DNA of 64,000 nucleotides. It comes from Bradyrhizobium sp. LTSP885 (GTDB lineage Bacteria > Pseudomonadota > Alphaproteobacteria > Rhizobiales > Xanthobacteraceae). This document shows positions 36,201-44,616 of the stretch, piece by piece. Position numbers and translations under genes: made by a program. The notes beneath the pieces are model-generated. The model ran no database searches, was not told where the DNA came from, and saw only the letters and a program-made list of their open reading frames with translations. The stretch's first letter is position 1. Each line of letters starts with the position of its first letter. Location: NCBI RefSeq assembly GCF_000938305.1, contig NZ_JYMT01000042.1, positions 62,001 to 126,000 of the forward strand. The letters run 5' to 3'.

Positions 36201-36584
36201 GGCGTCATCCTGCTGATCGGCATTGTGAAGAAGAACGCCATCATGATGATCGACTTTGCCCTCGAGGCGGAACGCGGGCGCGGGCTGGAGCCGCTCGATG
36301 CCATCAGAGAGGCATGCCTGCTGCGCTTCCGTCCGATCATGATGACGACCATGGCAGCACTGCTCGGCGCCGTGCCGCTGGCGCTCGGCATGGGCGACGG
36401 TGGCGAGCTGCGTCAGCCGCTCGGCATCGCCATTGTCGGCGGCCTGATCCTGAGCCAGGTTTTGACGCTCTATACGACGCCGGTCATCTACCTCTATCTC
36501 GACCGGTTCCGCTTGTGGGTCCAGCGCGCGCGCCGTGGTGGCGCACCGCGGGTGCCGGGGTCTTCACTTCAACCGGGCGAGTAA
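33300..36584 (+). CDS. mdtC: RND multidrug efflux permease, MdtC/MuxC type
   Basis: A 1094-residue partner of the preceding pump, with the same layout and proton-relay pair (GFVVDDAIVVLENI near 400; GIVKKNAIMMIDFAL near 978). It is about 60 residues longer than the B protein. The excess is mainly an Ala/Ser/Gly/Thr-rich stretch at about residues 769-833 (bases 35604-35798), within the second periplasmic loop, that looks like an inserted flexible linker. The rest aligns with the B subunit by eye. Two different permeases in one operon is the known MdtABC/MuxABC arrangement. Confidence 0.93.
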   Translation: MGPSTPFIRRPVATTLLTFGLAAAGAIAFFKLPVSPLPQVDYPTISVQATLPGASPQDVATTVASPLERHLGQIADVTEMTSSSSVGSTRITLQFGLNRDINGAARDVQAAINAARADLPTSLRSNPTYRKVNPADAPILILTLTSDTLTRGDLYDAASTVLAQKLSQVEGIGEVVVGGSSLPAVRVDLIPQALYKYGIGLEDVRAALSSANAHSPKGGIDVGEQRFQIYANDQASKADDYKSLIVAYRNGAGVHLSDVGEVTDGVENLRNAGLANGKPAVLIILYRQPNANIISTVDLVKGLMPQLRASVSPAIDIGLAVDRSTTIRTSLRDVERTLILAVLLVIFVVFAFLRSARATLIPVVAVSVSLVATFGAMYLIGYSLDNLSLMALTVATGFVVDDAIVVLENITRYIEEGLSPLQAALKGANEVGFTVLSMSVSLIAVFIPILLMEGIVGRLFREFAMTISISILISLAVSLATTPMMCAVLLKPETGEGHGRLYWASERFFEAMLSFYRRTLTAALEHPASVMLVLAAVFGLNFYLYSVIPKGFFPQQDTGRLTGSIQADQSISFQLMQQKLTQFVTIVKNDPAVETAVGFTGGGQTNSGFMFVSLKPLGERVSADQVIARLRRSLAVVPGATLFLQAVQDIRVGGRSSNAQYQYTLQGSTFEELNEWTPKIAAALQQDPILTDVNSDQQNKGLESDLVIDRDAAARLGVTVSQVDNTLYDAFGQRQVSTIYVARNQYHVIMEVAPRYWQNPETLKDVYISTSGGSVGGSQATNAVAGTVVAPGTSGAASAANAQAARNLATNSIGATGKGVASTGSAVATSSETMIPLSAVASFKQGSTPLAVNHQGLLVASTISFNLPPNVALSTAVSSIEATMNRIGVPATIRGTFQGTAKAFQDSLNGQPFLILAALVTIYIVLGVLYESYIHPLTILSTLPSAGVGALLALMVFKTDFSIMALIGVILLIGIVKKNAIMMIDFALEAERGRGLEPLDAIREACLLRFRPIMMTTMAALLGAVPLALGMGDGGELRQPLGIAIVGGLILSQVLTLYTTPVIYLYLDRFRLWVQRARRGGAPRVPGSSLQPGE

Positions 36585-38072
36585 ATGCCGATAGTTGCTG
36601 CGTTGCGAAGCTTTCAGATGGCGCGGAAATCCGTCCGTGCGCGAGCGTTTCTGTTCGGCAGTCGGCCCGCGCTCGCCGTGGTCGTTGGTCTCGGCTTCGG
36701 CTTGTCCGGGTGCATTCCGGGATCGGAACGTCCCGAGCTCAATCTCGAAGTGCCCGCAAGCTATCGGACTGCCATCAAGGGTGACGCCGATGCGGCCGTT
36801 CCGGCGCTTGCCTGGTGGCGCGGCTTCCGCTCCGGCGAACTGACCGGGCTGATGGAATCCGCGCAGCTCTACAACCTCGATATCGCGGTGGCGATCGCCC
36901 AGATCGTGCAGGCCGACGCGCAGGCCGGCGTCTCAGGTGCCGCGCTATTGCCGTCGGTGAGCGGGACGGCCAACGCGGAGCGCGAGCGCGTGGCATCAGG
37001 CTCATCGACCGGCGGCAGCGGGACATTCTCACAATACAGCGTCGGGTTGACCGCAAGCTACATCGTGGACTTCTGGGGCAAGAACCGCTCGACGCTGGCG
37101 GCGTCCGAGGAGAGCGCGACGGCCTCACGTTACAACCGCGAGGTGGTCGCGCTGACCACGATGGCGACGGTCGCCAATACCTATTTCCAGATTCTGGCGG
37201 CGCAGGACCAGATCAAGGTCACCCGCCGCAATCTGGCTGCGGCGGACCGGGTTCTCGCGCTGATCAAATCGCAATTCAATGGCGGCACCGCCTCGCAGCT
37301 CGACCTGTCGCAGCAGGAGGCGCTGGCTGCGACCCAGCGCGCGGCGATCCCGCCGCTCGAGGTGACGCTGGGACAGAATATCGCCGCGCTCGCCGTGCTG
37401 GTGGCGCGCGCGCCGGCCAATTTCTCGGTGCGCGGCGGCAGCACCACGCAGATCGCGGTGCCGCGCGTCACCCCGGGGCTGCCGTCGGAATTGCTCTACC
37501 AGCGACCCGACGTCCGCGAGGCCGAGGCACAACTTGCATCGTCCAATTTCAGCGTCGAGGCGGCGCGCGCGGCGTTCTTCCCGCAGATCCAGCTCACCGG
37601 CTCGACCGGTTTCCAGAGCGCGGCGCTCGCGACGCTGTTCGGGCCGGGCGCCTGGTACTACACGCTCGCCGCCGGGCTGACGCAGCCGCTGTTCGACGGC
37701 TTCCTGCTGGAGAGCCAGCTCAAGCAAGCCAAGGGCGTGCAGTTGCAGAATCTGCAGGCCTATCGCAAGGCCGTGCTGTCGGCTTTCGCCGACGTCGAGA
37801 AGGCGCTGATCGCGCTGCAGAAGTATACGTTGCAGGAGCGCCTGCAGACCGACGTGGTGACCAGTTCGCGGAAAGCCTTCGAGGTCGCGGAAACCCAGTT
37901 GCGCGGCGGCACGGTCAATCTCATCACGGTGCTGCAGACCCAGCAGACGCTGTTCACGGCTGAAAACAATCTGGTCACGGTCAGGCTCAACAAATTGCTG
38001 GCCGCGAGCAGCCTGTTCCAGGCGCTTGGTGGCGGCTGGACGCCGGCCGGCACCCTGGCGGCGCTGCAATGA
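36585..38072 (+). CDS. RND efflux outer-membrane lipoprotein, OprM/NodT family
   Basis: A 495-residue TolC-type channel. The N-terminal signal ends in a lipobox (GLSGC, Cys43), so it is probably lipid-anchored in the outer membrane. Two outer-membrane-efflux repeats follow; PALAWWRGFRSGELTGLM, YIVDFWGKNRSTLAA and YQRPDVREAEAQLASSN are typical. The ATG at 36585 directly follows the mdtC stop; a second ATG at 36618 gives a more usual signal length and may be the real start. The gene completes the tripartite pump with the adaptor and two permeases. Confidence 0.92.
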   Translation: MPIVAALRSFQMARKSVRARAFLFGSRPALAVVVGLGFGLSGCIPGSERPELNLEVPASYRTAIKGDADAAVPALAWWRGFRSGELTGLMESAQLYNLDIAVAIAQIVQADAQAGVSGAALLPSVSGTANAERERVASGSSTGGSGTFSQYSVGLTASYIVDFWGKNRSTLAASEESATASRYNREVVALTTMATVANTYFQILAAQDQIKVTRRNLAAADRVLALIKSQFNGGTASQLDLSQQEALAATQRAAIPPLEVTLGQNIAALAVLVARAPANFSVRGGSTTQIAVPRVTPGLPSELLYQRPDVREAEAQLASSNFSVEAARAAFFPQIQLTGSTGFQSAALATLFGPGAWYYTLAAGLTQPLFDGFLLESQLKQAKGVQLQNLQAYRKAVLSAFADVEKALIALQKYTLQERLQTDVVTSSRKAFEVAETQLRGGTVNLITVLQTQQTLFTAENNLVTVRLNKLLAASSLFQALGGGWTPAGTLAALQ

Positions 38073-38395
38073 GGTCGGTCATGCAACGGTTCACGGCAGG
38101 TGTGGTCGCAGGCCTCGTCATCGCGCTGGGCATTCCGTCGGGGGCGAGCCGCGCGCAGCAGCAGCTGGCGCCCAACAGCATTCCGCTGGCGTTCGGCATG
38201 ACGGCCGACCAGGCCACGCAGGTGCTCGGGGTGCCCTTGAAGTACGTCCGCGGCCGCCCCGGCGACGAGCTGTTTGTCGCGCTGCCCAATGTCAGGGGCA
38301 GCATATTGTCGAACCGCAGCGACGCGCTCTATCTGCAATTCGGCAGAGGACATTTGATCGCCTGGAAGGGCGACTGGGGAACCATCCGGCCATGA
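38069..38395 (+). CDS. Small exported protein, unknown; efflux operon
   Basis: A 108-residue protein with a signal peptide (cleavage near SRAQQ, residue 28). The mature part begins IPLAFGMTADQATQVLGVPL, a pattern seen in BamE/SmpA-like small envelope proteins, and ends LYLQFGRGHLIAWKGDW. There is no lipobox Cys. It overlaps the channel gene by four bases (ATGA), so it is translationally coupled to the pump and probably works in the same envelope context. Its function is unknown. Confidence 0.72.
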   Translation: MRSVMQRFTAGVVAGLVIALGIPSGASRAQQQLAPNSIPLAFGMTADQATQVLGVPLKYVRGRPGDELFVALPNVRGSILSNRSDALYLQFGRGHLIAWKGDWGTIRP

Positions 38396-38733
38396 GGATC
38401 GCAACCATGACCGCAGCGAAGATCCTGCTCGCCGGCATCGCCATCGTGCTCTCGGTGAATGCGTCGTCGGCGCAGGAGCGCCCGTTGCGTTACGGAAACA
38501 CCAGCGGCTGGTCTTTCGATGGCAGGGACGACGATCGCGATTTTCCAACCAACGGCTATTTCCCCGGCAATTTCGCCGCCGATCCCTTCAGCGCCGGCTT
38601 CGGCGCGGCGGGCCTGTTCGGGGTGACGCCGTGGCGCTCGGCGCGGCCCTATCCGTCGCAGGTGGTGTTCGGTGCGCCGTGTCGGGATTGCGGCCCGCAC
38701 CGGACCCGGCGGCACCGGTCCCATCACGATTGA
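38392..38733 (+). CDS. Small exported protein, unknown; last gene of efflux operon
   Basis: A 113-residue protein with a signal peptide (cleavage near SSAQ, residue 24). The mature part is rich in Asp, Gly, Phe and Arg, with no domain I recognise. Near the C-terminus are one Cys pair (CRDC) and a basic His/Arg tail (HRTRRHRSHHD) that might bind metal. Its ATG overlaps the preceding stop by four bases, so it ends the operon by coupled translation. The open frame extends upstream into the channel gene, but that part is a shadow. Confidence 0.65.
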   Translation: MRIATMTAAKILLAGIAIVLSVNASSAQERPLRYGNTSGWSFDGRDDDRDFPTNGYFPGNFAADPFSAGFGAAGLFGVTPWRSARPYPSQVVFGAPCRDCGPHRTRRHRSHHD

Positions 38734-38755
38734 GCAAACATCGGAGGGAGGCGGG

Positions 38756-39841
38756 TTATTTCGCCGCCACGCTGCCCTGTGGTGCCGCGGCGACAAGGCG
38801 GAAGCGCACCAGCATCCTTGTGCCGGTGTGGCCGGGGTCGCGCTCGACGGTGGCGTCGAGCTTGACGGCCATCGCGGTCACGATGCGCTGGCCCATTCCG
38901 GTGCCGCGCGGATCGACCGTGTCGCCCAATCCGACGCCGTCATCGCTGATCGCCAGCAGGATGTCATTGCCTTCGGGCTTCAGCTCGACATGGATCGGGC
39001 CGGCGCCGTCGGGATAGGCGTATTTCACCGCGTTCATCACCAGTTCGTTGACGATGATCCCGATCGCAACCGCACGGTCGGGGTCGATCTCGATCGCCTT
39101 GGCCTTCAGGGTCAGCCGTGACATCCTGTTGCCTTCTGCCGATCGCCTGAGATCCTCGAGCAGCGCCCCGAGATACTGGTTGAGCATCACCGTCTTGAAA
39201 TCCTGCGAGGTGTAGAGGCGGCGATGCACCTGCGCGACCGCGGCGACGCGGCCCATGGCGTTGGTCAGGGCCGCCTTCACATCGGCCTCGGTCGCGGAGT
39301 TGGCTTGCAGATGCAGCAGCGACGCGATGATCTGCAGCGAGTTGCCGACGCGGTGGTTGACCTCGCGCAGCAGCACCTCGCGTTCCGCGGCCAGCGCCGC
39401 GTAGCGGTCGCGCGAGGCGTGCACCTCGGCCTCCGCCTCGTCGCGCGCCTTCTGGATCTCCGCCCGCCGGATCGCGCCGTTGACCGCGACCTGGAGCAGG
39501 GGGATGAACTCGCCCCTGACATCCTTGACCAGGTAGTCCGCCGCACCGGCCTTGAGCGCGGTCACGGCGATCGCGGAATCCTGCGACGCCGTGACGAACA
39601 CCACCGGCGGCGCGTCCGCTATCTTCAGGATCTGCTCCAGCGTCTCCAGCCCGTCGAGGCCCGGCATGTACTGGTCGAGCGCGATGACGTCGATGCCGCC
39701 CTGGGCGAGACGCGCAAGGCCGTCCTGGCCGCTTGCGGCATGCACGACCTTGAAGCCCGCGCGCGTCAGCCCGCGGTCGACCAGGCGGGCGAGCCCCGCG
39801 TCGTCCTCGATATAGAGCAGTGTCGGCGTTGCGCTGGTCAT
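38756..39841 (-). CDS. Receiver-histidine kinase fusion, HWE/HisKA_2 type
   Basis: A 361-residue soluble protein. Residues 5-120 are a receiver (phospho-acceptor Asp56 in IALDQYMPGLDG). A coiled coil follows at about 125-155, then a HisKA_2 domain with His163 in LLREVNHRVGNSLQIIASLL and a HATPase domain with N-box VNELVMNAVKYA and DDGVGLG. Such proteins take phosphate at the receiver and use their own kinase domain for output, as in alphaproteobacterial general-stress and light-signalling systems. The gene overlaps the preceding receiver gene by four bases and is the last in its operon. Confidence 0.88.
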   Translation of the reverse strand: MTSATPTLLYIEDDAGLARLVDRGLTRAGFKVVHAASGQDGLARLAQGGIDVIALDQYMPGLDGLETLEQILKIADAPPVVFVTASQDSAIAVTALKAGAADYLVKDVRGEFIPLLQVAVNGAIRRAEIQKARDEAEAEVHASRDRYAALAAEREVLLREVNHRVGNSLQIIASLLHLQANSATEADVKAALTNAMGRVAAVAQVHRRLYTSQDFKTVMLNQYLGALLEDLRRSAEGNRMSRLTLKAKAIEIDPDRAVAIGIIVNELVMNAVKYAYPDGAGPIHVELKPEGNDILLAISDDGVGLGDTVDPRGTGMGQRIVTAMAVKLDATVERDPGHTGTRMLVRFRLVAAAPQGSVAAK

Positions 39842-40278
39842 ATGGCGGCTGGCGGAACCTGAATGACGGAGAAGAACAGGCCGAGCTGGCGTATTGCGTT
39901 GGCAAAGCTTTCGTAGTTCACCGGCTTGGTAATGTAGACGTTACAACCGAGTTCGTAGCAGCGCTTGATCTCCTGGGAGTCGTCCGTCGTGGTCAGCACC
40001 ACCACCGGCGTCGCCTTCAGGTACTTGTTCTCCTTGACCCGCTTCAGAATATCGATGCCGGACGTGTCAGGCAGATTGAGATCGAGCAGGATGAGCAGGG
40101 CCTGGCCCTTGCGGTCGGCGCCGGTGCCATCCGTACCGAACAGGTACTTGATGGCCTCTGTACCGTTGGTGAATGGAACGATCTCATTGTTGACACCCGA
40201 TCGCCGGATATTCCGCTCAATCAGGCGAGCATGGCCCTCATCGTCCTCGATCATGATGATGGTGACTGGATCGCTCAT
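39838..40278 (-). CDS. Single-domain response regulator, Rcp1-like
   Basis: A 146-residue receiver with phospho-acceptor Asp66 in LLDLNLPDTSG, the acidic pair in MIEDDEGH and the Lys of YITKPVNYESF. The extended loop before Asp66 (GTDGTGADRKG) and the RLIERNIRRSG helix are typical of the Rcp1 type, which partners phytochrome-like kinases. There is no output domain. Its start and stop overlap the neighbours by four bases each, so the three genes are one translational unit. Confidence 0.88.
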   Translation of the reverse strand: MSDPVTIIMIEDDEGHARLIERNIRRSGVNNEIVPFTNGTEAIKYLFGTDGTGADRKGQALLILLDLNLPDTSGIDILKRVKENKYLKATPVVVLTTTDDSQEIKRCYELGCNVYITKPVNYESFANAIRQLGLFFSVIQVPPAAI

Positions 40279-41804
40279 GAGTCTCTATCCCGGTTCTTGC
40301 CTGTCCAATTGACCGGCAGTGTTATCGTGAACGTGCTGCCGTTGTGAAGTTCCGATGCTACGGACATGGTGCCGCCCAGTCTGCGCACAAGTGCGCGGAC
40401 ATGGGCGAGGCCGATGCCCTGTCCGGGCTTGTCCTGGGTTCCCGCGCGGCGGAACAGGTCGAAAATGCGCTGATGGTCCTTCGCATCGATGCCGCGGCCG
40501 TTGTCCTTGACCTCGTAGATCGCAAAGCCGAGCTTGGTGCGGCCCCCGATCGTAACGGCGCCGGGAACGCCGTCCTTGAGGTATTTCAGCGCGTTGTCGA
40601 TCAGATTGGAGAAAATCTGCTCCAGCGCGAGGCGGTCGCTGACCATGTTCGGCAGCGCACCGAGCTGGATCGTGGCGCTGCTCTCGGCGGCCTGATGGGC
40701 CACGGTCTTGACGATGCTCTCGATCAACTCGCGGACGTCGACGCGCTCCGGTTTGAACTCGCGGCGGCCTTCGCGGGTGAGATTGAGAATCGCGGTGATC
40801 AGCCGGTCCATCTTGGCGATCGATGATTTGATGAAGGCGAGCGATTCGGTGAAATCATCCGATAGCTGCTTGTCGGAGCCTTCGAGCTCGGGCTCCGCGG
40901 TATCGGTGGCGTCATCGGGCATTGCCAGCGCCATCGAGGCCGAGCGATTGAGCGTGGCGATGCGCTTGAAGATGTCGCCGCGCAGTTCCTCCAGTTCGCT
41001 GGTGAAGCCCATGATGTTGACCAGCGGCGACCGCAGATCGTGGCTGACGATATAGGCGAAGCGCTGGATCTCCTCATTGGCCTCGCGCAAATCGGCGGTC
41101 CGCTCGTCGACGGTCGCTTCGAGGTTGAGATTGTTGTCGAGCAGCCTGGCTTCGGCCTCGTCGCGGGCCTGCGAGGATCGCCGCAGCAGCACGATCGAGA
41201 AGCCGGCCAGCGCCAGTACCATGCAGGAGCCCGCGATGGTGACCGAGGACGCAAAAACCTGGGTCCTGTCAGCGGTCGCCGTGCGCAGCGCAAACAGGCG
41301 GTCTTCCTCGGCGCGCATGTCGCGGCCGATCTTCGCGATGGCCTCCAGCGCGTCGGTCGATGTGTTGTTGCGCAGGATGGCCACGCTGGTGGCCGCGTCG
41401 TTGTTCTTGACGCGGTCAATGCCGAGGGCGAATTCGGCCAGCCGTTGCTCGATCGCCGTTCTGAGTTTGGCGCTGTTGGCGACCTGCGCCGGATTGTCGG
41501 TGGTCAGATTCGAAAGATGGTCGAGGGCGACCGGAATACCCGCCGTCGCGGTCTGATATTCGGTCAAATATTGCGGTGCCGATGTCAGCAGATAGGCTCT
41601 GGTCGCACTCTCGGCGCGGCGGACCTCGACGAGCAGGTTCGCGATCTGGCTCTCGACCTCGACGGTATGGACGACCCAGGCATTGTCGTCGCGCGCCTTG
41701 TTGACCAGCAGGACTGATGCAACGCTGACTGCGATCAGCACCAGAAACCCCGCCGACAGCAGCAGGATTTGCAACGCCGTGCGCCGTCGTGAAACTGGCG
41801 TCAC
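40275..41804 (-). CDS. CHASE3 sensor histidine kinase
   Basis: A 509-residue membrane kinase. It has a helix at about 11-34, a CHASE3 helical sensor (38-180), a second helix (187-207), a coiled coil, a HisKA domain with His255 in YIVSHDLRSPLVNIMGF, and a HATPase domain with N-box NLIDNALKYL and G-boxes DNGRGI and GQGIGLAHV. An acidic segment (about 295-315) lies between the dimerisation helices, an unusual place for one. No receiver is attached; the next gene supplies it. The signal is unknown. It heads the three-gene signalling operon. Confidence 0.9.
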   Translation of the reverse strand: MTPVSRRRTALQILLLSAGFLVLIAVSVASVLLVNKARDDNAWVVHTVEVESQIANLLVEVRRAESATRAYLLTSAPQYLTEYQTATAGIPVALDHLSNLTTDNPAQVANSAKLRTAIEQRLAEFALGIDRVKNNDAATSVAILRNNTSTDALEAIAKIGRDMRAEEDRLFALRTATADRTQVFASSVTIAGSCMVLALAGFSIVLLRRSSQARDEAEARLLDNNLNLEATVDERTADLREANEEIQRFAYIVSHDLRSPLVNIMGFTSELEELRGDIFKRIATLNRSASMALAMPDDATDTAEPELEGSDKQLSDDFTESLAFIKSSIAKMDRLITAILNLTREGRREFKPERVDVRELIESIVKTVAHQAAESSATIQLGALPNMVSDRLALEQIFSNLIDNALKYLKDGVPGAVTIGGRTKLGFAIYEVKDNGRGIDAKDHQRIFDLFRRAGTQDKPGQGIGLAHVRALVRRLGGTMSVASELHNGSTFTITLPVNWTGKNRDRDS

Positions 41805-41904
41805 GACCGTCTCGTCAAATCAATGGAGTTCAATGCGTCCCCGCGGAAAGTCATCAACCCTAGCATACGCCTGAGCGGGGTTGCGGGTTCCAGGGGACCG
41901 CGAT

Positions 41905-43263
41905 TTATTTCTTGATGTCGTCGGGCTGGCCGGCGAGGTACTGCTCCAGCCAATGGATGTGGTAGTCGCCTTCGATGATGTCGGGCTCGCGGACCAGCGC
42001 GCGGAACAGCGGCAGCGTCGTCTCGATCCCCTCGACCACCATTTCGTCCAGCGCCCGGCGCAGCCGCATCAGGCATTCGCCGCGGGTCTTGCCGTGTACG
42101 ATCAGCTTGCCGACGAGCGAATCGTAATAGGGCGGGATCACGTAGTTCTGGTAGACGGCCGAATCGATCCGAACGCCGAGACCGCCCGGCGGATGGTATT
42201 GCGTGATCCGTCCGGGTGAGGGACGGAAGGTCTGCGGATTCTCCGCATTGATGCGGCATTCGATCGCGTGACCGATGATTGCGATCTCGTCCTGCCGCGC
42301 CGGCAGCTCGCCGCCGGCGGCGATCCGGATCTGCTCCAGCACGAGGTCGATATCGGTGATGCTCTCGGTGACGGGATGCTCGACCTGGATGCGGGTGTTC
42401 ATTTCGATGAAGTAGAACTCGCCGTCCTCGTAGAGGAATTCGATGGTGCCGACGCCGAGATACTTCATGTCCCGCATCGCCTTGGCGCAGGTCTCGCCGA
42501 TCCTGGCGCGCGCGGCGGCGGCGAGCACGGGCGAGGGGCCTTCCTCCCAGACCTTCTGGTGGCGGCGCTGCAGCGAGCAGTCGCGTTCGCCGAGATGGAT
42601 GGCGCCGCCGCGGCCGTCGCCGAGAATCTGGATTTCGATGTGGCGCGGCTTCTGCAGGTATTTCTCCAAATAGACCGAGGCGTCGCCGAACGCCGACCTG
42701 GCTTCGTTGGCCGCGGTCGACAGCGCCAGCGCCAGGTCAGCCTCGGTCTGCGCGACCTTCATGCCGCGGCCACCGCCGCCGGCGGCCGCCTTGACCAGCA
42801 CCGGGAATCCGATCGCCTTTGCGATCGCCATCGCGTCGTCGTCAGGTCCGACGCCGCCGTCAGAACCGGGGACGACGGGAATGCCGAGCCGCTTTGCGGT
42901 CTTCTTGGCCTCGATCTTGTCGCCCATCAGGCGGATGTGCTCGGCCTTCGGGCCAATGAAGTGCAGATTGTGATCGGCGAGGATCTCGGCGAAGCGCGCG
43001 TTCTCGGACAGGAAGCCGTAGCCGGGATGCACGGCATCCGCTCCGGTGATCTCGCATGCCGCAAGCAGTGCGGGCACGTTGAGATAGGAATCCTTCGAGG
43101 GCGGCGGGCCGATGCACACGCTCTCATCGGCGAGCCGCACATGCATGGCGTCGGCGTCGGCGGTGGAGTGCACCGCGACGGTGGAGATGCCGAGCTCCTT
43201 GCAGGCGCGCAGCACGCGAAGCGCGATCTCGCCGCGATTGGCTATCAGGATCTTGTCGAACAT
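41905..43263 (-). CDS. accC: Acetyl-CoA carboxylase, biotin carboxylase subunit
   Basis: A 452-residue ATP-grasp enzyme that carboxylates the biotin on AccB, the first half-reaction of malonyl-CoA synthesis for fatty acids. FDKILIANRGEIALRVLRAC at the N-terminus, the glycine-rich ATP loop KAAAGGGGRGMK near 159, EKYLQKPRHIEIQILGD near 199, and MNTRIQVEHPVTE near 287 with catalytic Glu and Arg are all present. The length equals the family norm. It follows accB by 24 bp in the order aroQ-accB-accC. Confidence 0.97.
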   Translation of the reverse strand: MFDKILIANRGEIALRVLRACKELGISTVAVHSTADADAMHVRLADESVCIGPPPSKDSYLNVPALLAACEITGADAVHPGYGFLSENARFAEILADHNLHFIGPKAEHIRLMGDKIEAKKTAKRLGIPVVPGSDGGVGPDDDAMAIAKAIGFPVLVKAAAGGGGRGMKVAQTEADLALALSTAANEARSAFGDASVYLEKYLQKPRHIEIQILGDGRGGAIHLGERDCSLQRRHQKVWEEGPSPVLAAAARARIGETCAKAMRDMKYLGVGTIEFLYEDGEFYFIEMNTRIQVEHPVTESITDIDLVLEQIRIAAGGELPARQDEIAIIGHAIECRINAENPQTFRPSPGRITQYHPPGGLGVRIDSAVYQNYVIPPYYDSLVGKLIVHGKTRGECLMRLRRALDEMVVEGIETTLPLFRALVREPDIIEGDYHIHWLEQYLAGQPDDIKK

Positions 43264-43287
43264 CGCAGCGCCTGACGTTGACGATTT

Positions 43288-43794
43288 CTACTCAATGATT
43301 ACGAGCGGCTCGCCGAATTCGACCGGCTGGCCGTCCTCGATGAGGATCTGCGTCACCGTGCCGGCGCGCGGCGACGGAATCTGGTTCATCGTCTTCATCG
43401 CCTCGATGATCAGGAGCGTCTGGCCGGCCGTCACTTTCGAGCCGACTTCGATGAACGGCTTGGCGCCCGGTTCCGGCGACCAATAGGCGGTGCCGACCAT
43501 CGGCGAGGGAACGACGCCCGGATGTTTGGCAAGATCGGCCGCAGCCGCCGGGGGCGCCGCAACAGCGGGCATGGCGACCGCCTGCACAGCGGCTGCCGGT
43601 ACGGAGGCGGCGATGCTGATATTGCGCGCGACGCGCACGCGCAGGCCGGCGCGCTCGATCTCGATTTCCGTCAAATTGGTTTCGGCGAGCAGCAGCGCAA
43701 GCTCGCGAATGAGGGCGCTGTCGTCGCTCTTCGACTCGCTCTTGGACTCGCTCTTGGATTTTGCGGCTGATTTGTCGTCTGGCTGGCGCGCCAT
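43288..43794 (-). CDS. accB: Biotin carboxyl carrier protein of acetyl-CoA carboxylase
   Basis: A 168-residue carrier. The C-terminal biotinyl domain has the biotin-accepting Lys134 in EAMKTMNQIP. It begins at PMVGTAYWSPEPGAKPF and ends EFGEPLVIIE. A Pro/Ala-rich linker precedes it. The N-terminus carries a repeated charged stretch (KSKSESKSESKSDD), longer than in the E. coli protein, before the helical ALIRELALLLAETNLTEIE segment. AccC follows 24 bp downstream and the two proteins form a complex. Confidence 0.96.
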   Translation of the reverse strand: MARQPDDKSAAKSKSESKSESKSDDSALIRELALLLAETNLTEIEIERAGLRVRVARNISIAASVPAAAVQAVAMPAVAAPPAAAADLAKHPGVVPSPMVGTAYWSPEPGAKPFIEVGSKVTAGQTLLIIEAMKTMNQIPSPRAGTVTQILIEDGQPVEFGEPLVIIE

Positions 43795-43845
43795 GATCTT
43801 GATCCGGAATCTATCTCTGGTGACGGGGAACGTCAGGATTGGCGA

Positions 43846-44319
43846 TTAAGTCTTTGCCTTGGCATCGATCTTGGCACCGATCCTGGAGGCGAGGCCCATG
43901 ATCGCGAGCCGGTAGCCGTCGATGCCAAAGCCGCAAAGCGACGCGAACGCGGCTTTAGCAGTGAACGAGTGATGCCGGAAGCTCTCGCGGGCGTGGATGT
44001 TGCTGACGTGGACCTCGACGGCGGGGATTTTCACCGCCACCAGCGCGTCGTGCAGCGCGATCGAGGTGTGGGAATAGCCGCCGGCGTTGATGATGATGCC
44101 GACCGCCTTCTTGGCATGGGCCTCATGGATGAAATCGATCAATTCACCCTCGCGGTTGGACTGCCGGCAATCGGCGGCGAGCCCGAACTGCCTGGCGGTG
44201 TCCGCGCACAGTTTCTCGACATCGGCGAGATTGGCGTGGCCGTAGGTCTCGGGCTCGCGAGTCCCCAACAGATTGAGGTTCGGGCCGTTCAGCACATAGA
44301 TCGTTCCGGCAGCAGCCAT
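43846..44319 (-). CDS. aroQ: 3-dehydroquinate dehydratase, type II
   Basis: A 157-residue enzyme of the shikimate pathway that removes water from 3-dehydroquinate. The type II active site is clear: NGPNLNLLGTREPETYG with catalytic Tyr26, the substrate-binding NAGGYSHTSIAL near 77, and EVHVSNIHARESFRHHS near 101 with catalytic His. Type II enzymes form dodecamers. It lies 51 bp before accB; the aroQ-accB-accC order is conserved in many proteobacteria. Confidence 0.97.
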   Translation of the reverse strand: MAAAGTIYVLNGPNLNLLGTREPETYGHANLADVEKLCADTARQFGLAADCRQSNREGELIDFIHEAHAKKAVGIIINAGGYSHTSIALHDALVAVKIPAVEVHVSNIHARESFRHHSFTAKAAFASLCGFGIDGYRLAIMGLASRIGAKIDAKAKT

Positions 44320-44542
44320 TCCAGGTTCCGGCCAAGGGTTCCGACGAAGGGTGAAGTGGGCCGGGTTATAGGTAACAACCGGCCGCAGGGGAAGCCTTTA
44401 GGTGGTTTGGGCCAGTCTTCAACAGCCTCGTCTGGGCTGTCAGATAGCTGCCGTAACCTTCGGAAAATGCTGATTAACCACATTCTGTGGTAGGCGCCAT
44501 CCGGCCGGTCCGGGCGGCCCACGGGCGGCATGGATTGATGGC

Positions 44543-44571
44543 AAAACCCCGCCCCAGGAGGGGGCGGGGTT
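44543..44571 (-). terminator. Rho-independent terminator of the DUF1236 gene
   Basis: CCCCGCCCC pairs with GGGGCGGGG around a five-base loop, and the minus-strand product ends in TTTT. It lies 45 bases after the DUF1236 stop. The rest of the 297-base gap before aroQ shows no gene; the aroQ promoter is presumably there. Confidence 0.85.
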
Positions 44572-44616
44572 GGTAACCGGGAAGGGGCCTCATGCCCCTT
44601 CGCCTCGAGGTCGAGA

